Shown: positions 36,656-45,788, counted from the stretch's first letter. The stretch: DNA of 64,000 nucleotides from SFLA01 sp045595165 (GCA_045595165.1 JAZNZY010000017.1:49115-113114), one strand, 5' to 3'. Program-made: numbers and translations. The notes: generated by a model not told the origin, from the letters alone.

Positions 36656-38131
36656 TCATTTGGTCTGTTCTTCAATTATACCGTCTAAAATGCTTTTAAG
36701 CTCCTTATAAGTGGTGGAGCTGGGAATAACGGAAACAATGATCCCGTCTTCATCCACAATAACCGTGTAGGGCCAAGCATCGCCTCCGCCGAGAAGATTG
36801 CAATATTCATCTCCGCTTCCGTCGCGGCAAAATACGTAATTGTATTCGGAAAAATGCTCGTTTATATATGCCTGAACATCCACGTTATAGAGATCGTAGG
36901 AATGTACGGTAACAACTGTTGCGTAATCCGCATATTCTTCGGCGATTCGAGGAAATTCGTTTACAAGCTCTGCAACGCAAGGGGTACACCAGGTTCCCCA
37001 GAAGTTGATAACGGTAATTTTACCGCGGTTTTGCGCGATGTTGAACTTCTCATCACTGCCGAATACTTCAAGATCGTATTCATAACAGTTTTCTCCTACT
37101 TTGTTTCCGTATTCTATCTCCGCAGGTGCGGGATCTTTATCGATAAAATTATAATAAACCAAAGATCCTATCAATAAAACACACATGGAAACAGCAACTG
37201 TTATACGCGCCGCCTTTGTTTTCTTTTTGCTTCCTTCCGAAGAAGGAACATCGTTATCCGGCAAAAGTATACTGGGTCCCTTATAAGAGATAGCCTTCGT
37301 GGGACATACACTTATACAATCACCGCAGGCAATACATTCGCGGTCAGATACCTTTCGTATATCCATCTTGCACTCTTTTGCACACAGACCGCAGTCGGTG
37401 CACTTTTTACTGTCTACCTTTACGCCAAGGAAGGATATCTTGTTAAACAATCCGTAAATAGCTCCCAACGGGCAGAAAAAACGGCAAAAGAAGCGGTAAA
37501 AAAATATCATTCCGATAATGAACGCCATTAAAAGAAGGAATTTCCAGGTAAACAACGAGCCAAGCATAGAAAACATATACTCATTGTTAATATTTGCAAG
37601 CAAGCCTCCCGCGCCGAGCAGTGTTCCCGAAGGGCAGATATACTTGCAAAACGCTGGCAAAGGAATCGACATTTCCCGCAGTGCATATATCAATGGCAAC
37701 GCCACCACGAATACCGCAAGAAGTATGTATTTAAGATGTGAAAAAATACGAGTAGCCTTGCTCTTTTTAACTTTCGGCGTTTTGATTTTATAAACAAGAT
37801 CCTGAATAAACCCAAAAGGACACAGAAAACCGCATATCCACCTGCCGAAAATTACGCCGTACAGAAGCAAAATTCCAAAAACATAATAGGGAAGTCTTGC
37901 ACCGCTGTTTGCCAATGCGTTTTGCAACGCTCCCAAAGGGCAAGCCGCAGAAGCACCGGGACAGGAATAGCAGTTAAGACCGGGTGCGCAAGCGCCTTTA
38001 AGCTTCCCTTGATATATCTCGCCGCTGATATATCCCTTTATGTTAGCATTTGTAAGCAAAGCTGCATAAAGCTGTATGATTCTTCGTTTGGTGGGAACAA
38101 AGCATTTAAGCTTTTGTGTAAATCTGCTCAT
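36656..38131 (-). CDS. Membrane 4Fe-4S protein fused to a TlpA-type thioredoxin domain
   Basis: The 491-residue protein begins with a Cys-rich segment (GLNCYSC and AACPLGALQ, about 51-70). A NapH/Fer4_5-type membrane region with CxxxCP motifs near residues 100, 166 and 216 follows. Next comes a two-cluster ferredoxin (Cys244/247/250/254 and Cys266/269/272/276), a further transmembrane helix (about 309-329) and an extracytoplasmic TlpA-like domain with WCTPC (Cys382, Cys385). Such an architecture can pass electrons from cytoplasmic iron-sulfur clusters to thiols outside, but direction and partners are inferred. It lies 4 bases after the CXXC-tail membrane protein. Confidence 0.87.
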   Translation of the reverse strand: MSRFTQKLKCFVPTKRRIIQLYAALLTNANIKGYISGEIYQGKLKGACAPGLNCYSCPGASAACPLGALQNALANSGARLPYYVFGILLLYGVIFGRWICGFLCPFGFIQDLVYKIKTPKVKKSKATRIFSHLKYILLAVFVVALPLIYALREMSIPLPAFCKYICPSGTLLGAGGLLANINNEYMFSMLGSLFTWKFLLLMAFIIGMIFFYRFFCRFFCPLGAIYGLFNKISFLGVKVDSKKCTDCGLCAKECKMDIRKVSDRECIACGDCISVCPTKAISYKGPSILLPDNDVPSSEGSKKKTKAARITVAVSMCVLLIGSLVYYNFIDKDPAPAEIEYGNKVGENCYEYDLEVFGSDEKFNIAQNRGKITVINFWGTWCTPCVAELVNEFPRIAEEYADYATVVTVHSYDLYNVDVQAYINEHFSEYNYVFCRDGSGDEYCNLLGGGDAWPYTVIVDEDGIIVSVIPSSTTYKELKSILDGIIEEQTK

Positions 38132-38135
38132 TTTA

Positions 38136-38888
38136 TCACCCCAAACCTATGCATTCGGTGCATATACGCACGGCTTTTCCGTACACGTCGCCTATACCGT
38201 CGTTAAACACTCCGAGAATTATCAAAAGAACCGCGGCAACCGCCAGAACAAGCCTTAATACTTTTTTTCGATCTGTCTTAACATTATCGCCTTTGGGTTT
38301 TAAAACAGCATTTCCGGATTTAACCGCATCCTTGTAGCATTCTATCTCACGGATAACACTTTTTTTGGCGATGCACGAAAAGATTATTGCAAATACAAAC
38401 ACAAAAACCGCGGGTATAAAAACAGCAACTGAAGCAGCGATAACATCCGTATTCAAGCTTTCCACGGTGAAATTGTTTTTATCAGAAAAATATATAACGG
38501 GAAGCAAAGCGGCAACACAGGCAAGTAAATAAAACACGCACAATATCGTTCGGCGTTTTTTATTTTCCCGTATTGAACTGTCGGTAGGTAAATATTTGTT
38601 CTTGTATGAATCGAGAACAAAATCATATCTCAATTCGGCTTTTCCCCGTTGCGAGGCGGGGGAAAACAAAGCAAAAACAAATCCACCGAAAACCACTGCG
38701 GCTGTTATATACAAAATGGGAGACCATTTGCAAAGATATACGGTAACTATTTCCCGAGTAAATGCCTTTTCGCCGTTTAAATAAATCTTTATACACAGCA
38801 AGCCCAAAGTGACGAGAGAAACGGTAACCAATACCGCTGTAATATATTTATATGCAATATATAGCCGTTTTAAGTTCGTATCAGCCAT
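38136..38888 (-). CDS. Integral membrane protein with C-terminal CD1871A-like CxxC tail
   Basis: The 250-residue protein has about five hydrophobic segments. Its last 40 or so residues, a hydrophobic helix followed by GKAVRICTECIGLG, match the end of CD1871A-family CXXC proteins, which I recall as stand-alone polypeptides of about 45 residues. The rest is not recognised. GGGGA supports the ATG at 38888 over the longer frame from 38918. It is the first gene of the unit and directly precedes the ferredoxin-TlpA fusion. Its terminal CxxC may relay electrons or bind metal. Confidence 0.7.
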   Translation of the reverse strand: MADTNLKRLYIAYKYITAVLVTVSLVTLGLLCIKIYLNGEKAFTREIVTVYLCKWSPILYITAAVVFGGFVFALFSPASQRGKAELRYDFVLDSYKNKYLPTDSSIRENKKRRTILCVFYLLACVAALLPVIYFSDKNNFTVESLNTDVIAASVAVFIPAVFVFVFAIIFSCIAKKSVIREIECYKDAVKSGNAVLKPKGDNVKTDRKKVLRLVLAVAAVLLIILGVFNDGIGDVYGKAVRICTECIGLG

Positions 38889-38921
38889 ATTGTCCCCGCT
38901 TTCTACATAATATATCAAGAT

Positions 38922-39001
38922 ATTCTAACATATCAAACCTTTTCAGTCAAGAACAATAAAAAAATTCTTCTATTGTTTTTTATATATTTATATGTTAGAA
39001 T
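38922..39001. promoter_or_regulatory. Divergent promoter pair with 12-bp inverted repeat
   Basis: Minus-strand promoter: TTGACT (38945-38950), 17 bases, TAGAAT (38922-38927), reading into the redox unit. Plus-strand promoter: TTGTTT (38973-38978), 17 bases, TAGAAT (38996-39001), reading into the PatB-like gene. The two -10 boxes lie in an exact inverted repeat, ATTCTAACATAT (38922-38933) and ATATGTTAGAAT (38990-39001). Confidence 0.7.
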
Positions 39002-39028
39002 TTACGTATCTAAAGATGAGGTAACACT

Positions 39029-40237
39029 ATGAAGTTTGATTTTGAAACACTGATGGAACGAAAAGGAAAAGACGCTCTTGCTCTCGATGCATTAGGGCAA
39101 GGCTGGGCGCCTGGCGTCCCGAATGATGGCTTCGATCCTATCCCCATGTGGGTTGCGGATATGAACTTTCCTACTGTTCCTGCCGTTTGTAACGCTATCA
39201 CAGAGCGTGTAAAACATCCTGCCTTCGGATATTTCGATCCGAGAAAGGAATACTTCGATTCCATAATAAAATGGCACAAAGAACGTAAAAACGTCGATAA
39301 CCTTTTACCCGAGCATATCGGCTACGAGAACGGCGTACTGGGCGGTGTGATCTCCGCGCTTAACACCTTTTGCTCAAGAGGAGATAACGTACTCGTCCAC
39401 AGTCCCGTTTATATGGGATTCACTATGTCTTTGCAAAACAACGGTTATAACCTTGTACGTAGCTCGCTCAAGCCCGATTCTGACGAAATATGGCGTATGG
39501 ACTATGAGGATATGGAGCGCAAGATAACCGAAAACAACGTCCACGCGGCAATTTTCTGCTCTCCCCACAATCCCACAGGACGCGTTTGGGAAAAAGATGA
39601 GATCCTGCGCGCAATGGAGATATTCAAAAAACACAATGTTTTTGTCGTTTCAGACGAGATATGGTCGGATATCATTATGCCGGGTCACACGCACATTCCC
39701 ACACAATCCGTTTCCGAAGATGCCGCCCTGCGCACGGTAGCACTTTACGCACCTTCAAAAACGTTTAACCTTGCCGGTCTTATCGGTGCATATCATATCA
39801 TTTACAACAAGCACCTCCGCGACAGAATAAACAAAGAATCTTCGCTTTCTCATTACAATTCAATGAACGTACTGTCTATGTATGCACTTATGGGCGCATA
39901 CTCCGACGAAGGTAAGGAATGGGCAGACGAGCTTTGTTCCGTGTTAGCAAAAAATATCGACTTTGCCTGCGACTATATTGATTCACACTTTTGCGGCGTT
40001 ACAGTTTCCAAACCGCAAGGAACTTATATGGTTTTTATGGATTGCAGCGAATGGCTTAAAGCAAACGGCCTCACACTCGATGAGCTTTTGAAGCTGGGTT
40101 GGGATGTGGGTGTCTCTTGGCAGGACGGCAGACAGCACGGCGGAAGCGAACATATCCGTTTAAACCTCGCACTTCCGTTTTCAAGAGTAGAAGAAGCATT
40201 CTTCCGTATGGATAAATATGTATTCAATAAAGGATAA
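39029..40237 (+). CDS. patB: MalY/PatB-type PLP-dependent C-S lyase / aminotransferase
   Basis: The 402-residue fold-type I PLP enzyme resembles MalY/PatB cystathionine beta-lyases. It has PIPMWVADMNFPT near residue 36, CSPHNPTGRVW (about 183-193), SDEIWSDI and the PLP-Lys motif APSKTFNLAGL. The usual reaction is beta-elimination of cystathionine or cysteine S-conjugates to pyruvate, ammonia and a thiol; aminotransferase activity is an alternative. GAGGT lies upstream of the ATG. The acyltransferase gene follows 5 bases later. Confidence 0.88.
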   Translation: MKFDFETLMERKGKDALALDALGQGWAPGVPNDGFDPIPMWVADMNFPTVPAVCNAITERVKHPAFGYFDPRKEYFDSIIKWHKERKNVDNLLPEHIGYENGVLGGVISALNTFCSRGDNVLVHSPVYMGFTMSLQNNGYNLVRSSLKPDSDEIWRMDYEDMERKITENNVHAAIFCSPHNPTGRVWEKDEILRAMEIFKKHNVFVVSDEIWSDIIMPGHTHIPTQSVSEDAALRTVALYAPSKTFNLAGLIGAYHIIYNKHLRDRINKESSLSHYNSMNVLSMYALMGAYSDEGKEWADELCSVLAKNIDFACDYIDSHFCGVTVSKPQGTYMVFMDCSEWLKANGLTLDELLKLGWDVGVSWQDGRQHGGSEHIRLNLALPFSRVEEAFFRMDKYVFNKG

Positions 40238-40242
40238 CTTAT

Positions 40243-41067
40243 ATGTATTACAGACATAACTTGGATTATACTTATCCCGAACGCTCCGACGAGCATATGA
40301 TTACAGTCAAGCATATTCGTGACACGCATTTTGACGAAAATTACGATTATATTGACACAAGCTTTTTCTATAAGATAAAACGCTTCGTACTGTTTTTTGT
40401 ATTAAACCTGGTCGCATTTCCCGCATGCACCATCCGCCACGGACTAAAAATACACGGACGGGATATTTTAAAAAAGCACAAAAAAGATTTCGAAAACGGT
40501 GCGATCACCATTTCCAACCATGTGTTGATGTGGGACTATCTTTGCGTGCTCAAGGCTATCCGCCCTCATTTACAATATTTTCCCGCTTGGAAGACCAACC
40601 TCGAAGGTCCCAACGGTCCTCTCATCCGCTGGGTAGGCGGTATGCCGATTCCTACTGACAATTTCCGTGCTCTGGCAAAGTTCAACAGAACGATGAACAA
40701 AGCATTGGCAGACGGCAACTGGATCCACTTTTTCCCCGAAGGATCAATGTGGTTTTATTATCCCGATATCCGTCCTTTGAAAAAGGCTGTTTTTCAATAT
40801 GCAGTATCTCACAATAAGCCTATTATACCTATGGCAATTTCTTTCCGTGAGCGAAAGGGAATAGGACGTTTGTTTACAAAAACTCCCTGCGCAGATCTGC
40901 ATATCGGCGAGCCCTTGTTCCCCGATACGTCCCTTTCTCCAAAAGAAGCAACCGAGCTTTTGCATAAGCAGGCGTATCATGTTATGCAGGTTATGAACGG
41001 CATCAACCCCGGAGACCCCACCTACAACGAGGATCAGAACATAAACACTTATATAAAAACGATGTAA
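40243..41067 (+). CDS. Lysophospholipid acyltransferase family protein (PlsC-like)
   Basis: The 274-residue protein has one N-terminal hydrophobic segment and the acyltransferase blocks SNHVLMWD (the NHx4D catalytic pattern, about 87-94) and FFPEGSMW (block III, about 161-168). The family acylates lysophosphatidic acid or related lipids at the inner membrane face. The long N-terminal region before the NHx4D motif is unusual for PlsC. It is probably co-transcribed with the PatB-like gene and ends before a bidirectional terminator. Confidence 0.85.
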   Translation: MYYRHNLDYTYPERSDEHMITVKHIRDTHFDENYDYIDTSFFYKIKRFVLFFVLNLVAFPACTIRHGLKIHGRDILKKHKKDFENGAITISNHVLMWDYLCVLKAIRPHLQYFPAWKTNLEGPNGPLIRWVGGMPIPTDNFRALAKFNRTMNKALADGNWIHFFPEGSMWFYYPDIRPLKKAVFQYAVSHNKPIIPMAISFRERKGIGRLFTKTPCADLHIGEPLFPDTSLSPKEATELLHKQAYHVMQVMNGINPGDPTYNEDQNINTYIKTM

Positions 41068-41123
41068 GAATAAAATGTCTGCAATTGGTCGGAACTTGTT
41101 CTTGACAGCACAAGCTCATAGCA

Positions 41124-41149
41124 AAAAGCCCCGCTTCTGCGGGGCTTTT
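41124..41149. terminator. Bidirectional terminator
   Basis: An 11-bp stem AAAAGCCCCGC (41124-41134) with GCGGGGCTTTT (41139-41149) has T-rich tails on both strands. It serves the plus-strand acyltransferase and the minus-strand XRE gene. Confidence 0.92.
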
Positions 41150-41150
41150 C

Positions 41151-42335
41151 TCATGATTTGCATTTTTTAACCCATTCTTGCCAGCGGGAATCAGCTTGGA
41201 TTTCATTTCTCACAAGACAATCTTCTTGAACAGACCACCAGGGCCAATCTTCCGCAAGGCTTAAAGCACTTGTGTGAGGATGATTCTCATCGTTAGCTTT
41301 CGCCTGAAGATACTCGATTTCCACCAATTTAATAAGCGGTGCAGTATATCTTGCGTTTGTATTGGCACAGCACGCTTCAAATTCTTTGAAATGAAACAGA
41401 GCTTTATCCAACGCTTCAAACGCTTCATCAGGTTTATTGTCAAGCCAAAGAAATAACGATAAAAGGGTATACATTCTTGCGATATATGCGTTATGAACTC
41501 CATAATTACCATCAGTACAAACGAGATCAAACAATCTTATTGCAGATTTAATACTCTCTACCTTCTCACGTGTCTGCATATTTTGCTCATAAGATATCAC
41601 CGTTCCGATTATTAGTTCCGCACTCGCTCTCACTGTCTTCAGCAGCGCTTCGCCGTAAGCGGCTGCTTGCTTTTTGCCGTCATACGCGTTTATGCGCAGA
41701 AATTCATACGATCCGTAAATAGTCGGTGCAGATTCAATAACCGCAAGCGCACGTTCACTCTCGCCCATATTAAGATAAAGCTGGGTAAGATACCTTAAAG
41801 CATTTTGCCGCATTTCTCCCGCTTCAAGAGTTTTGAGCAGCTTTTCATAAATCACAATCGCTTCCTTCCATTCTTCATAGTTGCGGTGTCTTTCTATATC
41901 GTAAACATTATATCCTTCTTCATCGATCAAATGATATTCACCGTAACGAACATAGCCTGCATTATATAGCACTTCAGCAAGACAGAGCATTATTTTATCA
42001 TTTCCCGGGAACTCAATCATAGCTTCTCTTGCGAGAGCGATACACTCATCGATATTGATATTTACTCCATTATTTTTGAAATTCATATCTTTTATTTTGG
42101 ATACCAAAGCATCTATCTTTTTCTCTCTGTCATTCTCATATCCGAACAGCTCATCTATGGTTATTCCGAAATAATGGGCAATAGCAGGAATCATCTCCAT
42201 ATCGGGATAACTTCCGTCTTTTTCCCAACGGGATACAGCTTGGTTTGTTACGCCAAGAGCATTGGCAAGGTCTTCCTGCTTTCTGCCGTCCCGCTTTCTT
42301 AATTCTTTTATTTTTTCTCCAAGAGTAAGTTTCAT
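41151..42335 (-). CDS. XRE-family regulator with large C-terminal helical domain (paralogue 1)
   Basis: The 394-residue protein has an N-terminal helix-turn-helix of the Cro/C1 type (about 6-63; recognition segment QAVSRWEKDGSYPDME). About 320 mostly helical residues follow and look TPR-like (YNAGYVRYGEYH, YEKLLKTLE). It is clearly paralogous to the 44390-45529 protein, which shares GRKQEDLANALGVT. GGAGG precedes the ATG. Its promoter carries the palindrome TCACCGGTGT at the expected start of transcription, as does its paralogue's, suggesting auto- or cross-regulation. Confidence 0.88.
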   Translation of the reverse strand: MKLTLGEKIKELRKRDGRKQEDLANALGVTNQAVSRWEKDGSYPDMEMIPAIAHYFGITIDELFGYENDREKKIDALVSKIKDMNFKNNGVNINIDECIALAREAMIEFPGNDKIMLCLAEVLYNAGYVRYGEYHLIDEEGYNVYDIERHRNYEEWKEAIVIYEKLLKTLEAGEMRQNALRYLTQLYLNMGESERALAVIESAPTIYGSYEFLRINAYDGKKQAAAYGEALLKTVRASAELIIGTVISYEQNMQTREKVESIKSAIRLFDLVCTDGNYGVHNAYIARMYTLLSLFLWLDNKPDEAFEALDKALFHFKEFEACCANTNARYTAPLIKLVEIEYLQAKANDENHPHTSALSLAEDWPWWSVQEDCLVRNEIQADSRWQEWVKKCKS

Positions 42336-42358
42336 AAAAACCTCCGAAATTCTTTATT

Positions 42359-42403
42359 TCACCGGTGTGCCTTCATTATAGCTTATAAAAACAGCGAATT
42401 CAA
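42359..42403 (-). promoter_or_regulatory. XRE paralogue 1 promoter with +1 operator
   Basis: Minus strand: -35 TTGAAT (42398-42403), 17 bases, -10 TATAAT (42375-42380), 6 bases, then the palindrome ACACCGGTGA (42359-42368) over the expected +1. Further upstream are GGTTG/CAACC dyads (42411-42440). The layout is matched base for base in spacing at 45551-45595. Confidence 0.82.
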
Positions 42404-42457
42404 TAATCAATCGGTTGTTTGATAATCAACCAACGGTTGGAAATCAAACAGACAAAA

Positions 42458-42479
42458 ACGGCAGGGGATAACCTGCCGT
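42458..42479 (-). terminator. Terminator of the beta-helix lipoprotein gene
   Basis: An 8-bp stem ACGGCAGG (42458-42465) with CCTGCCGT (42472-42479) is followed by TTTTTG on the minus strand. Confidence 0.85.
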
Positions 42480-42487
42480 AATTATTA

Positions 42488-44293
42488 TTAACTTGCTTTG
42501 AATTCTTTAGAAGTACCGCCAACTGTAATGGTATAGCTCTCGCCGGATACTATATCGGGGCTACTTAAGATCACCACCGCAAATGAAAGCTCGGGCTCAT
42601 AAGAAACAATAATGTTTCCGTCTTTATCCTTTAAAGTAATATTCGTGCCTGCGTTTTGTCTGCCTGCGCTTACGGAAATAACGCCCTGCTCGGAATCACT
42701 GAACGTTTGTGCCATTCCCGCACCGCCTGTACCGATAAAGGTACCGCCCGATATAACAGCGCTGACATCGTAATCCAGAGTTGCGGTATCACCCTGCGTG
42801 GGGCCTACAACCGTAGTATATCCTCCGTTTATAGTTAAAGTTCCGTTGGCATCAATTCCGTCGCCGCTTGCCTTAACATACAGAGTACCGCCGGATATCA
42901 CTATACTGCCATTGGAAGAGCCGTTTCCTCCGGGACCTCCGCCCGGACCGCCGCCGGGACCTCCGCCTCCGCCGGGTCTGCCGAACATTCCGTCCCGTCC
43001 TCCTTCACCGCTGGAATCGTTACCACCTGCGGCGTTAAGACCGTCATCATCAGAAACAAGCTTGATGTTTCCGCCTTTTACCTCGATATGCAACGCTTCA
43101 AGCCCTTCATAACTTTCGGAAACGTTAATATTTCCTGCCGTTATTAAAAGATTTTCTTCTGCGTGGAACGCATCATCGCCGGATGATATTTCAAAATTGC
43201 CGCCGTTTACAGTAAGGGAAGTATTGGAATGCACAGCATCATCCGCAGAATCAATGCTGAAGGTACCGCCGTTGATAATCATGTCCGATTCGGATTTGAT
43301 ACCCTTCATACTCGTGCTGTTTTCATCGGTATTTTGGTTATCGTCCGGTCTGCCGCCGCCCATAAAACCGCCGAAATTATCGGAAGATTCCTTAGAGCCG
43401 TTTACGCTCCCTCCGCCGATCAGCATATCAAAACTTCCGTTTTCTATCTGCAGATACGCACCTGCGGAAACTCCGTCACCTTCGGCTTCGATTTCAAACT
43501 TTCCGCCCGAAACATAAACAAATCCCAGCGATGTATCATCGGAGTTTTCACAATGAATACCGTCCTTGCCGGCATCTATTTTTATTTCTGTTTCTCCCGT
43601 TATCCGAACACTGTCGTTAGCGTCAAAACCGTGGGAAGCGCAGTTTATACGGTAAGAACCGCCGGTGATAACAAAATCATCCTTGCAAACGATACCGTGT
43701 CCGATGGGGGAAGTAACGCTCAATCTTCCCGAACCGTTAAAGGTAAGATCCTGCTTGGAAAATATAACACCGTCAATATTGTTGTCGTCTATGGCGGTAA
43801 ACTCACCGCCGTTTGCAAGAGTATTTTCGGTACCGTCCGCAAGCGTTACAAAAACTTTATCCGCTTCGAGAATATATAAAGCCGCACTTGTCTTATTGGT
43901 AATGTTGACTCCGTTCAGGACTATCTGTAATTTATCCGTATCTTTAGCATCAACGATAATCATACCGTTTTCCAGCGTTCCAGAAATAATATAGGTCGCC
44001 TCTTCGGTAATGGTAACTGTGCCGTCGGATATTTTGACGCTGTCGGAGCTTGCTGTTGCTGTCGTGCCGTTAAGCTCGATGCTTACACATTCTTTTTCAT
44101 CGTATGACGTTCTTTTGTCCCGCTCAGTAAACATCTCATCGTCCGTGCCGAACTTTTCTGTATCAACGCTTATGTCGGGAACAGACACTTGGTCTTCACC
44201 ATCCGATTCATTGCCGCCAATCGCCGTATCACAACTGCAAAGCAAGCCGAACACTAACGTTATCACCGACAACACCGCCAAAATTTTCTTCAT
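42488..44293 (-). CDS. Cthe_2159-like carbohydrate-binding beta-helix lipoprotein (DUF4353)
   Basis: The 601-residue protein has a signal peptide with a lipobox ending LLCSC (Cys21). A long series of beta-helix repeats of the DUF4353/PF14262 type follows (IKIDAGKDGIHCENSDD, DDAVHSNTSLTVNGG, DDGLNAAGG). A glycine/proline-rich loop (GRPGGGGGPGGGPGGG, about 437-452) interrupts the helix. Known members bind acidic polysaccharides such as pectin and calcium. GGAGTG supports the ATG at 44293. It stands alone between the two XRE genes, which makes it their plausible target. Confidence 0.85.
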   Translation of the reverse strand: MKKILAVLSVITLVFGLLCSCDTAIGGNESDGEDQVSVPDISVDTEKFGTDDEMFTERDKRTSYDEKECVSIELNGTTATASSDSVKISDGTVTITEEATYIISGTLENGMIIVDAKDTDKLQIVLNGVNITNKTSAALYILEADKVFVTLADGTENTLANGGEFTAIDDNNIDGVIFSKQDLTFNGSGRLSVTSPIGHGIVCKDDFVITGGSYRINCASHGFDANDSVRITGETEIKIDAGKDGIHCENSDDTSLGFVYVSGGKFEIEAEGDGVSAGAYLQIENGSFDMLIGGGSVNGSKESSDNFGGFMGGGRPDDNQNTDENSTSMKGIKSESDMIINGGTFSIDSADDAVHSNTSLTVNGGNFEISSGDDAFHAEENLLITAGNINVSESYEGLEALHIEVKGGNIKLVSDDDGLNAAGGNDSSGEGGRDGMFGRPGGGGGPGGGPGGGPGGNGSSNGSIVISGGTLYVKASGDGIDANGTLTINGGYTTVVGPTQGDTATLDYDVSAVISGGTFIGTGGAGMAQTFSDSEQGVISVSAGRQNAGTNITLKDKDGNIIVSYEPELSFAVVILSSPDIVSGESYTITVGGTSKEFKAS

Positions 44294-44389
44294 CAATATC
44301 ACTCCGTTTATCCCTTGGACTAATTTCGTCCATATTATAACAGAAAAATTTGAAAATATTGTAAATTGAATTAAAATATTTTAAATAAT

Positions 44390-45529
44390 CTAACGTTTTT
44401 CAAAGCATTCGGCAAAACTTGCGTCGGAATTGATGTGTACTTTCAGTTCATCTGTAAAAGCAGCCATCCATCCGTTCCAAAAATCTGACGTTAGAGAAGG
44501 GAAATTATTGCTTGGAAAGGTAACTTTTGAAACCAATGGAGCCGTATACCGGTATTCACCCCGGCAACGGATGGATTCGTACAGGATTTTATGTTCAAAT
44601 CCTTTTTTGAAATACTCAAATGCCTTTTCAGCACCTGCTCCGAATCGCGCTTCGTATACTGCCGCGTGTAAATACAATTCACATACGTGATAATGCCCGA
44701 CACCTAATCTTCCGTCGCTAAATACAGATTCATACATATACGCAAGCTCTGTCAAAACAGCAACGCCTTCTTTTTTCGTAAAAGCAGATATCTTTGTACA
44801 GATAGAATTAACAATAATGGTTTTTAATGCATTTAAAATATCGATGATCGCCTCGCCCTGATATTTATCTCTCGTTTCGCCCTCATTGGCCAATGACAAC
44901 AAAAACTCTCTGCTCATAAGTACGCTGTTTTGATTCGAAGCAAGAGCAGTCGCTTTATCAAAATATCCCATTTTGGCATAGTAAAGAACCATGCGTTGAA
45001 TTATCACATCTCTGTCTTCGACGCTTATATCCAAAGTTAACGACTTTTCAAAAGCCTGCAGAGCTTCTTGCCAATAGACATTTTTCGAGTTATATTCCGT
45101 GTCTTCAAAAGCATAATCCGAGCCATCCTTTGTATAACTTCTTGCTCCGTGCTTTTTCCATCCGTGTAAGTCTAAAGCAAATCCCAAATACATATATACT
45201 TTAGACTCTGAAGGGAATTCTTCAGCCGCCGCACGAAGCCGCTCTACGCATTCTGTCATATCGCCCTGTTCGTTAATAGCCTTTTCGGCTTCTGCCAATA
45301 TGCTTTTCAGTTTTTGCTCTCTATCTTTGCTGTATCCGAAAAGCTCATCAATGCTCACGTTAAAATAATTTGCAATGGCAGGTATGGTTTCCATATCGGG
45401 ATAACCGCCGTTCGCCTCCCAACGGGACACCGCCTGACAAGTGACGCCGAGAGCATTTGCAAGGTCTTCTTGTTTTCTGCCGTCCCGCTTGCGCAGCTCT
45501 TTTATTTTTGTGCCTATTTTTATTTGCAT
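44390..45529 (-). CDS. XRE-family regulator with large C-terminal helical domain (paralogue 2)
   Basis: The 379-residue protein has an N-terminal Cro/C1 helix-turn-helix (about 6-63; CQAVSRWEANGGYPDMET) and a helical C-terminal sensor-like part. The DNA-binding domain is nearly identical to that of the 41151-42335 protein, while the C-terminal domains have diverged; the two probably recognise the same site but sense different inputs. AGGAG precedes the ATG. The gap to the beta-helix lipoprotein is 96 bases. Confidence 0.88.
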   Translation of the reverse strand: MQIKIGTKIKELRKRDGRKQEDLANALGVTCQAVSRWEANGGYPDMETIPAIANYFNVSIDELFGYSKDREQKLKSILAEAEKAINEQGDMTECVERLRAAAEEFPSESKVYMYLGFALDLHGWKKHGARSYTKDGSDYAFEDTEYNSKNVYWQEALQAFEKSLTLDISVEDRDVIIQRMVLYYAKMGYFDKATALASNQNSVLMSREFLLSLANEGETRDKYQGEAIIDILNALKTIIVNSICTKISAFTKKEGVAVLTELAYMYESVFSDGRLGVGHYHVCELYLHAAVYEARFGAGAEKAFEYFKKGFEHKILYESIRCRGEYRYTAPLVSKVTFPSNNFPSLTSDFWNGWMAAFTDELKVHINSDASFAECFEKR

Positions 45530-45550
45530 ATATTCATCTCCTGTTTGATA

Positions 45551-45595
45551 TCACCGGTGTAGTTATATCATAACTCGGAAAAGACGTTTTTTCAA
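45551..45595 (-). promoter_or_regulatory. XRE paralogue 2 promoter with +1 operator
   Basis: Minus strand: -35 TTGAAA (45590-45595), 17 bases, -10 TATGAT (45567-45572), 6 bases, then ACACCGGTGA (45551-45560). The sequence AAACAAC.GATT.ATTATTGAA running into the -35 is also shared with paralogue 1. Confidence 0.82.
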
Positions 45596-45698
45596 TAATA
45601 AATCCGTTGTTTAATAAACAAGGGACGCTTGAATAGAAAAATGACCATAACACTAAATAAAAATATCACAATTACTAATAAAATCACGGCGAAACCGT

Positions 45699-45788
45699 GC
45701 ATATCATCAAGTCGATAGCTTTGTATATCATCAAGTCGCAAGAAATACACCTTCGGTGATGATATACACGCTAAAGCGCGATGATACG
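45699..45788. repeat. Cluster of TATCATCA-type palindromic repeat units
   Basis: Two direct units, GCATATCATCAAGTCG (45699-45714) and GTATATCATCAAGTCG (45723-45738), are followed by an inverted GATGATATACAC (45759-45770) and a partial GATGATAC (45780-45787). This fits a degraded intergenic palindromic element. Its last partial unit runs into the start of the integrase remnant. Confidence 0.6.
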
